A DNA stretch of 35,393 bases, from assembly GCA_947448735.1 (NCBI GenBank), contig CANFOS010000031.1, positions 1-35,393 on the forward strand, given 5' to 3'. Positions 9,132-16,761 of the stretch are shown here, piece by piece. The DNA is from Comamonadaceae bacterium (GTDB taxonomy: Bacteria; Pseudomonadota; Gammaproteobacteria; Burkholderiales; Burkholderiaceae_C). Position 1 is the first letter of the stretch; each line of letters opens with the position of its first letter. The translations under genes were made by a program, and so were the position numbers. The notes below the pieces were generated by a model. That model saw only the letters and a program-made list of their open reading frames with translations, ran no database searches and was not told the origin of the DNA.

Positions 9132-9443
9132 CTACACAAGCCTTACAGGCACTAGCCCCATTGCTACTTCATTGATAGTTCGGGGCTTTTTAGTTGGTGC
9201 CTTCTGTGTCCCATGCATCCAGCGGGGTAGTTTGTGTATCTTTTTAGGCCATCACCAGCCAAAAGAAAACCCGAAAGCGACGGGGTGTTATTCTCATTTG
9301 TCAGTGCGCTAGATGCCCGGTCCAAAGTGTTTTGGGGCTTGAATTTGTCAAAACCAATTCGAGTTCCTGAGAGCGGCTTGCAGCTCCAACAGAACGGATA
9401 GGGATAAAAATCTTATTTGAACTATGTCGGAAGGAGCGTTAAG
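9132..9443. other. Non-coding stretch between tRNA-Asn and the beta-flower gene
   Basis: It holds the tRNA terminator (9154-9192) and then about 250 nt with no convincing ORF on either strand. AAGGAG at 9431-9436 is the ribosome-binding site of the next gene. No clear promoter hexamers could be assigned. Confidence 0.5.
9154..9192 (+). terminator. Terminator after tRNA-Asn
   Basis: AGCCCC (9154-9159) pairs with GGGGCT (9182-9187), followed by TTTTTA. The 22-nt loop is long, so this is a moderate call. Confidence 0.55.
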
Positions 9444-9896
9444 TTGACTGCTGCAGATTTGATCAAGTCGCTTGATACCAACGCGAATAAACCCTATCAC
9501 CAAGCGAACCGATTCATCGCATCGCTCGTTATCGCACTGATATGTGCATCACCGGCCTACGCTCAAAATATGTATGACGGCAGTGGGCGCCAAGTCGGTC
9601 GCGTAGCTGGCGAACGTTTTTACGACGGATCTGGTCATCAAGTGGGCCGTGTTGATGGGTCAAACATATACGACGGCTCTGGCCGCCAACTTGGACGCCT
9701 GGATGGCGAGCGCGTCTATAACGCCTCGGGACAGCAAATTGGTCGCATTGATGGGGAACGCCTTTACAGTGGTTCTGGCACACAAATGGGTCGTATTGAT
9801 GGCGAACGTATCTATGACGGATCTGGTCGCCAGATAGGTCGGGCAGACGGATTGCGACGCGTGCAGATGATCATCTACTTTTACTTTTTCATGTGA
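9444..9896 (+). CDS. Secreted six-repeat beta-flower-type protein
   Basis: This 150-aa protein probably starts at TTG 9444, which has AAGGAG 7 nt upstream; an in-frame TTG at 9417 has no such site. A signal peptide ends at about residue 40 (FIASLVIALICASPAYA). Six consecutive 16-residue units then run from Y44, each of the form Y-D-G-S-G-x-Q-x-G-R-x-D-G-E-R-x. The repeats resemble the '5-fold beta-flower' proteins, where each unit gives one blade or beta-hairpin. The C-terminus is a short hydrophobic tail, VQMIIYFYFFM. Function is unknown; the protein is presumably periplasmic or surface located. No operon partner: a transposase remnant follows on the other strand. Confidence 0.8.
   Translation: MTAADLIKSLDTNANKPYHQANRFIASLVIALICASPAYAQNMYDGSGRQVGRVAGERFYDGSGHQVGRVDGSNIYDGSGRQLGRLDGERVYNASGQQIGRIDGERLYSGSGTQMGRIDGERIYDGSGRQIGRADGLRRVQMIIYFYFFM
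9573..9860 (+). repeat. Six 48-bp in-frame tandem repeats
   Basis: The coding repeat has a period of exactly 48 bp (16 codons) and six units. At DNA level units differ at many third positions, so the array is old and under protein-level selection rather than a fresh slippage product. Confidence 0.85.
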
Positions 9897-10555
9897 CCAC
9901 CTGTGCATCTTTTCCTGTCGCCTAAATTTTGTCCGGCGACTGATAAGCCCGTCGCGGCGACTGGTTGCCGTCTGGATCGAATCCAGCAAGAGATGAGGCC
10001 AAGCTTTCATCGATGTGAATCGCTACGGGTTTGGTGAAGGCCCGCCGGGTGAAATCAGGCCGGCATGGCGGCCTGACCGGCTCATTGCAGATAGCCATTT
10101 TTTTGAGCTTCGGCAGGGGCCATGTAGGCGGTGGGATCCGGCAGGCGGTGCTGGTTAAACCATCACACCCCTGCAAGCATGGCCAGTTCCAGCGATTCCT
10201 TGGTCTCCCAAGGTGCTTTGCGGTGAATGGATTCGGTCTTGTACCGGCCGTGGATGGCCGGGTTGATACGTGCCTGGAGTCCGAGACCCAAAGCGGATCG
10301 GGGCGACCAGGCTTGCAGTGCCGATTGACCCGATCCGTTCGGCAGATTAGCGGTCATATCGCTTAGGTGCTCCTGCTCCGTCCGCGCCGCATGCTCCAAA
10401 CCTCGGCTGAAAACGTGTTTGACTTCTTCATGGCTCAATCCTCTCAGAGGTTTGGGCCTGCTCAAAATATGCGGCGATTCAGCACATTTTTATGATTTAC
10501 CGTGAAATTTCTTCTTCTGCTTGCCATGGGTCTATGAAAATGACAAACTTGATTA
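9897..10555. other. Gene-poor stretch with transposase debris
   Basis: Apart from the IS3-type orfB remnant (10082-10262, minus) no supported gene is seen in these 659 nt. A hairpin CAGGCCG-GCATGG-CGGCCTG lies near 10065-10085. The last about 80 nt become AT-rich before the nuclease gene. Open frames here have no recognisable family similarity. Confidence 0.5.
10082..10262 (-). pseudogene. IS3-family transposase OrfB, 3' remnant
   Basis: The minus-strand frame reads HGRYKTESIHRKAPWETKE, then LELAMLAGV, an in-frame TGA (10163-10165), then WFNQHRLPDPTAYMAPAEA and stop at 10082-10084. This matches the end of the IS3-type integrase-core transposase (IHR...W....E.ELA...WV.WFN..RL..P.GY.PPAEAE). 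The 5' part and the DDE catalytic region are not recognisable upstream, and no terminal inverted repeats could be assigned. It is a dead fragment that marks a past insertion. Confidence 0.75.
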
Positions 10556-11074
10556 ATGAAGAAATTCATTCATATCTTGCTATTTTTAGCAATATTGTCA
10601 CTTGGGCACCTGTGTCATGCAGAGGTACTTCGCGGGCTTGTCGTGGCGGTGGCAGATGGGGACACGATCACAGTGCTGGACAACTTGAAGCAGCAGCACA
10701 AGATCAGACTGATGGGAATCGATGCGCCTGAAAAAAAGCAAGCGTATGGGCAGCGGTCAAAGGAATCACTAAGTGATCTGGTCTACATGAAATATGTAGA
10801 TGTCATGTGGTCCAAGCATGATCGATATGGGCGCATGGTTGGGCAAGTGAGACTTGAGGGCAAGGACATCTGTCTTGAGCAGATCAAGCGGGGCATGGCG
10901 TGGCACTACAGGCAGTATCAGCGAGAGCAAGTTGAGGCTGACAGAAGTCTTTACAGTGCCAGTGAGTCAACTGCACGTGAGCTGAAGATTGGGCTTTGGC
11001 ATGATGAAACGCCAATCGAACCTTCAAGTTTCAGACGCAATGTATTTCCTCATGACATTTTGCTGCGGCCATGA
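10556..11074 (+). CDS. Secreted thermonuclease-like protein (SNase fold)
   Basis: This 172-aa protein has a signal peptide (KKFIHILLFLAILSLGHLCHA) followed by a staphylococcal-nuclease domain (about residues 24-145). Motifs are VADGDTITVL (D34, D36, T37), IRLMGIDAPE (R51, D56, E59) and HDRYGRMVG (R90/R93), which correspond to the Ca-binding and catalytic residues of SNase. It probably hydrolyses DNA or RNA outside the cytoplasm. The start at 10556 gives a clean signal peptide but has no visible Shine-Dalgarno. The gene is more AT-rich than its surroundings and lies next to transposase debris, so horizontal acquisition is plausible. No neighbour shares its strand closely. Confidence 0.85.
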   Translation: MKKFIHILLFLAILSLGHLCHAEVLRGLVVAVADGDTITVLDNLKQQHKIRLMGIDAPEKKQAYGQRSKESLSDLVYMKYVDVMWSKHDRYGRMVGQVRLEGKDICLEQIKRGMAWHYRQYQREQVEADRSLYSASESTARELKIGLWHDETPIEPSSFRRNVFPHDILLRP

Positions 11075-11355
11075 TGATTCTCTGAGGAGGGTGTGGGAAT
11101 GCAGCCATTGGGGTCAGCCTCCGCTTTATTCCCAGTCGCTATGAATTCAGGCGCTAAATGTCCTTGCATCCATTGGCCAGAAGCCTAAAAGTCAGCTAAA
11201 AAAGGCCGATACAGCTTGTCAAGCGTTGAGCAAGCCGTGCACGGTCTTCGTGCTGTTTGAGACGCCAAAAAAACCGTTTTATCCATCTAATCGGCCTCTA
11301 GCCCAATAAAATAATGGGTTAGCAGCTCTTAAATCAGTAGCGTCCGCCAAGCGGC

Positions 11356-12207
11356 CTAAAGTGTCGCCTCGACCATCTGCCGCAGCTCGGGCGTGATGTC
11401 TGGCAGCACGCCAAACCAGGCTTCAAACGCGGGCCTGGCCTGGTTGAGCAGCATGCCCAGGCCGTCAACTGTCGGGTTACCGCGTGCCTTGGCCGCGTGC
11501 AGCAACGGGGTTTCCAGCGGCACGTAGATCACGTCAGACACCAGCGCGGTGGTTGGCAGGGCGTTGAGCTGAAGGTCCAGCGCGGGGTTGCCGTGCATGC
11601 CCTGGCTGGTGGTGTTGACGAGCAGGGCAGCGCCATCCAGTGCGGCATGGCGCTCGGACCAGGGCAGGGCTTTGACCACTTCGCCAAATTCATCGCCAAA
11701 CTCGTCGGCCAGCGCCTGCGCTGCGGCGGGGGAGCGGTTGAGCAGCCTGATTTCTGTGGCACCCCTGTCCGCCAGGCTCAGTACCACGGCACGGGCTGCG
11801 CCGCCTGCGCCGAGCACGGTCACTGGCCCGGCATTGGCGCGCCAGTTGGGTTGCGCGTCCAGCAGGCTTTGGATGTAGCCGTAGCCGTCGTTGTTAAATC
11901 CTTTGAGCGAGCCATCAGCCTGCACAACGATGGTGTTGATCGCGCCCATGCGGCGGGCCATGGGATCGACTTCGTCCATGAAGGCCATCGCTTCGACCTT
12001 GTGCGGAATGGTGAGGTTGCAGCCCTTAAAACCCAGCGCTTTCAGCCCAGCAATGGCGGCGCCCAGTGTGCCGGGCACAACCGGCAACTGCACATACGAG
12101 CCTGTCAAACCGTACTTTTGCAGCCAGTAATTGTGGATCAGGGGGGAGCGTGAATGCGCGACGGGCCAGCCCATCACGCCAGCAAGATGAAAAGGTTGTG
12201 AGCTCAT
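11356..12207 (-). CDS. aroE: Shikimate dehydrogenase, possibly catabolic
   Basis: This 283-aa NADP-type dehydrogenase interconverts 3-dehydroshikimate and shikimate. The N-terminal substrate domain shows GWPVAHSRSPLIHNYWL and GCNLTIPHKVEA (catalytic Lys), then FNNDGYG. The nucleotide domain has GAGGAARAVVLSL, LLNRSP, NTTSQGM, and VDGLGMLLNQARPAFE near the end. It is the last gene of a lysR-bug-aroE unit, 30 nt after bug, divergent from the protocatechuate operon. The NLTIPHK form differs from the NVTVPFK-type motif I would expect of the housekeeping betaproteobacterial enzyme. A second, catabolic copy feeding shikimate or quinate to protocatechuate is therefore plausible but not proven. Confidence 0.93.
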   Translation of the reverse strand: MSSQPFHLAGVMGWPVAHSRSPLIHNYWLQKYGLTGSYVQLPVVPGTLGAAIAGLKALGFKGCNLTIPHKVEAMAFMDEVDPMARRMGAINTIVVQADGSLKGFNNDGYGYIQSLLDAQPNWRANAGPVTVLGAGGAARAVVLSLADRGATEIRLLNRSPAAAQALADEFGDEFGEVVKALPWSERHAALDGAALLVNTTSQGMHGNPALDLQLNALPTTALVSDVIYVPLETPLLHAAKARGNPTVDGLGMLLNQARPAFEAWFGVLPDITPELRQMVEATL

Positions 12208-12237
12208 GGCTTGATTCTGCCCGGATTCAAGCCACGT

Positions 12238-13233
12238 TCATTCAGCTTTGACGCGCCCAGATTGAATCACCGGCCTCCAGCGCGCCAGCTCGCGGGCGAT
12301 CAACTGGCCAAAAGCTTCTGGCGTCGCGGGTGTCGCAATCGCTCCCTCGTTGTTCATGCGGGTTTTCATGTCTGGTGCGGTCAAAGCCTGGTTGATTTGG
12401 GCGTTCAGTTTGGCTACCACGCCTGCCGGTGTGCCCGCGGGGGCCACCACGCCGTACCACTGGTCCGCTTCAAAACCTGTGTAGCCTGACTCGGCTACCG
12501 TGGGCAAGTCGGGCAGGGCCGCCAGGCGGGTGGGTGACGACACGGCCAAGGCCCGCAGCTGCCCATTTTTAACCTGCCCCAACACCGCAGGCGCGCCGGT
12601 AAACAGCAGCTGGATTTGCCCACCGAGCAGGTCAGTCACAGCCGGTGCTGTGCCCCGATAAGGGATGTGCAAGATTGACGTGCCGGTTTGCAGCTTGAAG
12701 TATTCAGTTGCCAGGTTGGCCGCGCTGCCGTTGCCGCCCGAGCCATAGTTGAGCTTGCCCGGACTGGCTTTGGCCAATGCCACCAGATCCTTGACGTTAT
12801 GGGCTTTGACGGACGGATGCACCACCAGCAGGTTGGGCACCCGCGCCACCCAGGCCACCGGCGCAAAGCTTGTGATCGGGTCATACGGCAGGGTGGGGTA
12901 CAGCGATGGATTCACCGCCAGCGTACCAATGTGGCCCATCAGCAGCGTATAGCCGTCAGGCACAGCCTTGGCCACTTTTTCAGCGCCAATGGCACCGCCC
13001 GCGCCGGGAGCGTTGTCAACAATCACCGCCTGTCCCCAGGCTTTGGTCAGCTCTTGCGCCACGGCACGGGCCAGGATGTCGGTGCTGCCGCCGGGGGTAA
13101 ATGGCACGACCAGGCGAATGGGCTTGCTGGGGTAGGCGGTGGCTGCAGTCGTTTGTGCCTTGCAAACAGACGCTGCCTGGCATGCTGCAAATGCGCCAAC
13201 AACAACCAGCGCTTTGGTGATGCTCGATGTCAT
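12238..13233 (-). CDS. Bug family (TctC-like) periplasmic solute receptor
   Basis: This 331-aa extracytoplasmic binding protein has a signal peptide (about residues 1-26) and the Bug/TctC signature YPSKPIRLVVPFTPGGSTDILARAVAQEL. GAGGAIGAEKVAKAVPDGYTLLMG and the LPDLPTVAESGYTGFEADQWYG stretch follow. Such receptors bind carboxylates, including aromatic and alicyclic acids; some act with TctAB membrane proteins, but many are orphans, and none is present in this window. It lies 8 nt after lysR and 30 nt before aroE on the same strand. Co-location with the protocatechuate operon suggests an aromatic or hydroaromatic acid ligand such as protocatechuate, shikimate or quinate, which is inference only. 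Confidence 0.93.
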   Translation of the reverse strand: MTSSITKALVVVGAFAACQAASVCKAQTTAATAYPSKPIRLVVPFTPGGSTDILARAVAQELTKAWGQAVIVDNAPGAGGAIGAEKVAKAVPDGYTLLMGHIGTLAVNPSLYPTLPYDPITSFAPVAWVARVPNLLVVHPSVKAHNVKDLVALAKASPGKLNYGSGGNGSAANLATEYFKLQTGTSILHIPYRGTAPAVTDLLGGQIQLLFTGAPAVLGQVKNGQLRALAVSSPTRLAALPDLPTVAESGYTGFEADQWYGVVAPAGTPAGVVAKLNAQINQALTAPDMKTRMNNEGAIATPATPEAFGQLIARELARWRPVIQSGRVKAE

Positions 13234-13241
13234 GGCCGGTT

Positions 13242-14189
13242 TCAGTTGTGCGGCTTGATGGCGTCCATCAACACAGATGTGACCACCTCAATGGCCTTTT
13301 TTTGTGTCTCGGTGCTGGGGCGGCGAGCGGCGCGCACCAGCATCAGCTGGCTCATGATGCGCGGCTGCGTGATGCTGCGCACCTGAAATGGTGAGGGGTC
13401 GTCAAAATTGCTCAGGGTATAGCTGGGCAGCACGGCGTGGCCCATGCCTTCTTTGACCAGACTCAAAATCGCATTCAGGCCATCAACCTCCAGCGTGACG
13501 TCGGGTTTGCGACCGATCGCGTTCATCTCGCCTTCAATCAAAATGCGAAACGCATTCGGTCGGCTGGGCAGGATCAGCGGCAGGTTAGCCACCTCGGTCA
13601 GGGTGATGGGCTGGTGCTTTGGAGTCTTTTGCGCTTTGTTGGTGGCTTTGTTGGTGGGTTGGTTCAACGCAGGGTCTGTTTTCGAAATCAGCACCAGCTC
13701 TTCGGTGTGCAGCGTGGTCATTTCCACTTCGGGCGAATGCTCGGCGTTGTACAGCACCGCAATGTCGATGTTGCCAACCCGCAAGCCTTCGGACATCAGC
13801 ACTGAGAAGCCTTCATTCAGCGTCAGATGCGCCTGCGGCAATTGCTGCTTGAAGGCGCGCGTTAAAGGCACGGTGATCAGGCGCGACAAACTGGGCGGCA
13901 GGCCAATGGACACCCGCCCCGCCAGCGCCCCGCGCACCGCGCCCAGCTCTTCACGGGCCAGCTCGACCTGGTGCAAGATGCCGCGCCCATGCTTGAGCAG
14001 CAGGTTGCCCGCTTCGGTCGGCAGTGCGCCGCGCCCATTGCGGGTCAGCAGGTTTTGCCGCAGTTCGACTTCCAGCAGGCGTATTTGGCGGCTCAATGCC
14101 GGCTGGGCAATGTCCAGCGCAATCGAGGCGCGGGTAAAGCTGCCCAATTCGGCGACACGGACAAAATATTCAAGTTGCTTTAAATCCAT
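13242..14189 (-). CDS. LysR-type regulator, probable activator of the protocatechuate operon
   Basis: This 315-aa LTTR has an N-terminal winged HTH (MDLKQLEYFVRVAELGSFTR...AQPALSRQIRLLE) and a C-terminal periplasmic-binding-like effector domain with VSIGLPPSLSRLITVPL and GMGHAVLPSY. The ATG at 14189 fits the family start; an in-frame TTG lies two codons upstream. It is divergent from the protocatechuate 4,5-cleavage operon with 106 nt between start codons, the classical arrangement of an LTTR and its target, and it may be the counterpart of Comamonas PmdR. Residues 176-194 form a Gln/Asn/Lys-rich insert (NQPTNKATNKAQKTPKHQP) that looks like slippage-derived expansion. Bug and aroE follow on the same strand. 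Confidence 0.93.
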   Translation of the reverse strand: MDLKQLEYFVRVAELGSFTRASIALDIAQPALSRQIRLLEVELRQNLLTRNGRGALPTEAGNLLLKHGRGILHQVELAREELGAVRGALAGRVSIGLPPSLSRLITVPLTRAFKQQLPQAHLTLNEGFSVLMSEGLRVGNIDIAVLYNAEHSPEVEMTTLHTEELVLISKTDPALNQPTNKATNKAQKTPKHQPITLTEVANLPLILPSRPNAFRILIEGEMNAIGRKPDVTLEVDGLNAILSLVKEGMGHAVLPSYTLSNFDDPSPFQVRSITQPRIMSQLMLVRAARRPSTETQKKAIEVVTSVLMDAIKPHN

Positions 14190-14206
14190 CGTCAAATTTT
14201 ATTGGC

Positions 14207-14225
14207 ATAGCAATCAGTAAGCTAT
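14207..14225. promoter_or_regulatory. Candidate LysR operator in the divergent region
   Basis: ATAGC-N9-GCTAT is an inverted repeat that contains a T-N11-A core, 18 nt upstream of the lysR-type gene and about 70 nt upstream of the operon. It may be the LTTR recognition site. It also somewhat resembles the dispersed GCTA/TAGC hairpin repeat of this window, so the assignment is tentative. Confidence 0.4.
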
Positions 14226-14295
14226 ACGTGTTTGTTCTAACTGCTAGCGGGTCCTCGCGGTTTCATTTTTAGGCTTTGCAGCGCAAAATTAAAAA

Positions 14296-15012
14296 GTGAA
14301 CAAACAAACTCAAACCGCACCGTTGGTGCTTTTGCCCGGCCTGATGTGCGATGCCACTTTCTGGCAGCCACTGGTTGATTTTTTACCCGGCAAGGTGGTT
14401 GACTACGGCGACGTCAACAGCATCACCGCCATGGCCGCTGCTGTACTAGCGGTGGCCCCTGCAAGCTTTGTGCTGGCTGGCCATTCGATGGGTGGGCGGG
14501 TGGCGCTTGAAGTGGCGCGCCTGGCCCCAGAGCGTGTACAAAAAATCATTCTGATGGACACCGGGTATTTGGCGCGTCAGCCAGGGGCTGCGGGCGACAC
14601 TGAAACAGCAGGTCGTATGGCGCTGTTGGAGGTAGCGCAGCAGCAGGGCGTGCGCGCCATGGCGCAGCAGTGGGTCAAAGGCATGGTGCATCCTGACCGT
14701 TTGCAAGACGCGCCCTTGATCGACAGCATTTTGGGCATGATGTCGCGCAAAACCGCTGAGCGCTTTGCACGCCAGCAACACGCGCTGTTGACACGGCCTG
14801 ATGCCAGCCCCGTCCTGAGAGCGCTGCACATACCCACGCTCTTGTTGTGCGGCAGGCAAGACAGCTGGGCCAATGTGGCGCAGCACACAGCCATGCAGGT
14901 TTTGGTGCCGCATGCGCAGCTCAGCGTGATTGAAGACGCTGGGCACATGGTGTTGATGGAGCGGCCCGAGGCAACCGTTCGTGTCATCTGTGATTTTTTG
15001 GAGGCTGCGTGA
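14296..15012 (+). CDS. Alpha/beta hydrolase, first gene of the protocatechuate operon
   Basis: This 238-aa cytoplasmic alpha/beta-fold hydrolase has the nucleophile elbow GHSMGG (S64), an acid near CGRQDSW and the catalytic His in DAGHMVLMERPE, plus an oxyanion-hole region LLPGLMCDATFW. The start is GTG at 14296 with no clear Shine-Dalgarno. Its stop overlaps the next start as GTGA (15009-15012). It heads an operon for protocatechuate meta-cleavage but has no established role in that pathway. It could hydrolyse an aromatic ester or a lactone-type intermediate upstream of protocatechuate. The family is certain; the substrate is unknown. Confidence 0.88.
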   Translation: MNKQTQTAPLVLLPGLMCDATFWQPLVDFLPGKVVDYGDVNSITAMAAAVLAVAPASFVLAGHSMGGRVALEVARLAPERVQKIILMDTGYLARQPGAAGDTETAGRMALLEVAQQQGVRAMAQQWVKGMVHPDRLQDAPLIDSILGMMSRKTAERFARQQHALLTRPDASPVLRALHIPTLLLCGRQDSWANVAQHTAMQVLVPHAQLSVIEDAGHMVLMERPEATVRVICDFLEAA

Positions 15013-15689
15013 TCAACATTATTTCATCCATGGCCACGCGGGAGGTCCTGGCGGAGCTGGCTGCCCAATGGCAAAGCGCTTCAGGCACCCAGGTCAACAT
15101 TGAATCTGTAGCCGGTGTGGAGGCTGCCAAACGAGTACAAGCTGGCGAAGCCTTTGATGGCGTTGTGCTTGCGTCAGACGCGATTGAAAAATTGGCGGCC
15201 AGTGCTTGTGTGCTGGCTGGCAGCCGGGTTGACCTGGTGCGCTCCAGTGTGGCGGTGGCGGTGAAGGCGGGCACCCGCTTGCCTGACATCTCGACCGAAG
15301 CAGCGCTGCGAAGCGCCATTGAGGCGGCGCCCACGATTGGCTATTCAACCGGACCGAGCGGTGTTGCGCTGGTCAAGCTGTTTGAACACTGGGGCCTCTG
15401 GGCCGCGCTGCAGCCGCGCATCGTGCAAGCCCCGCCGGGTGTGCCGGTGGGCACGCTGGTGGCGCGCGGCGAGGTGGCGCTGGGCTTTCAGCAACTCAGT
15501 GAGCTGATGCATCTTGATGGCATTACCGTGGTGGGCACTCTGCCCGAGGCGGTGGGCATCACCACCATTTTTTCAGCGGCGACTTGTGCAGCATCGAACC
15601 AACACGATACCGTCGCAACATTATTTGCTTTTATGGCAGCAGCTGAATCTGACCCTGTCAAACAAAAAAACGGCATGCAATCCGCTTAA
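15009..15689 (+). CDS. Signal-less periplasmic-binding-fold (ModA-like) protein
   Basis: This 226-aa protein has the layout of a type II solute-binding protein: NIISSMATREVLAELAAQW, GEAFDGVVLASDAIEKL, YSTGPSGVALVKLFEHWG and a second-lobe stretch VARGEVALGFQQLSELM. It lacks any N-terminal signal peptide and begins directly with the first beta-strand (GTG at 15009, coupled to the hydrolase by GTGA). It may therefore act in the cytoplasm as a ligand sensor or an enzyme-like protein rather than in transport. In Comamonas the corresponding operon position carries pmdU (tautomerase) and pmdK (transporter), neither of which is seen here. The function is unknown. Confidence 0.8.
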   Translation: MINIISSMATREVLAELAAQWQSASGTQVNIESVAGVEAAKRVQAGEAFDGVVLASDAIEKLAASACVLAGSRVDLVRSSVAVAVKAGTRLPDISTEAALRSAIEAAPTIGYSTGPSGVALVKLFEHWGLWAALQPRIVQAPPGVPVGTLVARGEVALGFQQLSELMHLDGITVVGTLPEAVGITTIFSAATCAASNQHDTVATLFAFMAAAESDPVKQKNGMQSA

Positions 15690-15713
15690 ACATTGATAAC
15701 AACGAGACCCAAC

Positions 15714-16760
15714 ATGAGCCTTCAAAAACCCCTCATCATCGACTGCCACGGCCACTACACAACCGCCCCCAAAGCGCTGGAGACCTGGCGCAACCAGCAG
15801 ATCGCCGGCATCAAAGACCCGGCCGTCATGCCCAAGGCCAGCGATCTGAAAATCAGCGACGACGAACTGCGTGAGACGATCGAACTCAACCAGCTGCGCC
15901 TGATGAAAGAGCGCGGCAGCGACCTCACCCTTTTCAGCCCCCGCGCCAGCTTTATGGCGCATCACATTGGCGACTTCAACGTGTCGTCGACTTGGGCGGC
16001 GATTTGCAACGAGCTGTGCTACCGCGTCAGCCAGTTGTTTCCTGACCACTTTGTACCTGTGGCCATGCTGCCGCAAAGCCCGGGCGTTGACCCTAAAACC
16101 TGCATTCCTGAACTGGTCAAATGCGTGGAGCAATACGGCAACGTCGGCATCAATTTAAACCCCGACCCATCGGGCGGGCACTGGACGTCGCCGCCGCTGA
16201 GCGACAAGCACTGGTATCCGATTTACGAAAAGATGGTGGAGTACGACATTCCAGCCATGATTCACGTCAGTACCAGCTGCAACGCCTGCTTTCACACCAC
16301 CGGCGCGCATTACCTGAATGCTGACACGACAGCCTTCATGCAGTGCCTCACGAGCGATTTGTTCAAAGATTTCCCAACCCTGAAGTTTTTGATTCCGCAT
16401 GGCGGCGGTGCGGTGCCTTACCACTGGGGCCGCTTTCGTGGTCTGGCGCAAGAGCTGAAAAAGCCCTTGCTGCAAGACCATTTGCTGAACAACATTTTCT
16501 TTGACACCTGCGTGTACCACCAGCCTGGCATTGACTTGCTGACCAAAGTCATTCCGGTCAAAAACATTTTGTTTGCCAGCGAAATGATTGGCGCAGTGCG
16601 CGGCATTGACCCTGAAACCAGCAACTACTACGACGACACCAAGCGCTACATTGAATCGTCGACCCAGCTCAGCGCCGAGCAGCGCTACCAGATTTACGAA
16701 GGCAACACGCGCCGCGTTTTCCCGCGCCTGGATGCGCAATTGACCAAAAAAGGACTGTGA
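15714..16760 (+). CDS. ligJ: 4-oxalomesaconate hydratase (LigJ/PmdE)
   Basis: This 348-aa amidohydrolase-superfamily enzyme hydrates 4-oxalomesaconate to 4-carboxy-4-hydroxy-2-oxoadipate (CHA) in the protocatechuate 4,5-cleavage pathway. Metal-binding HxH is at residues 12-14 (DCHGHYTT), a further histidine is in [15 protein letters not shown], and the family-specific [22 protein letters not shown] carries the Glu expected at the active site. The ATG at 15714 fits the family N-terminus; an upstream in-frame TTG would add seven unrelated residues. It is followed after 1 nt by the CHA aldolase gene. Comamonas symbol: pmdE. Confidence 0.95.
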   Translation: MSLQKPLIIDCHGHYTTAPKALETWRNQQIAGIKDPAVMPKASDLKISDDELRETIELNQLRLMKERGSDLTLFSPRASFMAHHIGDFNVSSTWAAICNELCYRVSQLFPDHFVPVAMLPQSPGVDPKTCIPELVKCVEQYGNVGINLNPDPSGGHWTSPPLSDKHWYPIYEKMVEYDIPAMIHVSTSCNACFHTTGAHYLNADTTAFMQCLTSDLFKDFPTLKFLIPHGGGAVPYHWGRFRGLAQELKKPLLQDHLLNNIFFDTCVYHQPGIDLLTKVIPVKNILFASEMIGAVRGIDPETSNYYDDTKRYIESSTQLSAEQRYQIYEGNTRRVFPRLDAQLTKKGL

Positions 16761-16761
16761 C

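Noticed and set aside
9573..9860. Regular 48-bp repeats as a CRISPR-like array
   Set aside because: Repeats are directly adjacent, in frame, diverge at third positions and encode a secreted repeat protein; there are no spacers or cas genes.
10492..10731. Plus-strand open frame overlapping the thermonuclease start
   Set aside because: It is out of frame with the SNase-fold gene and has no recognisable similarity; the nuclease frame carries the signal peptide and active-site motifs.
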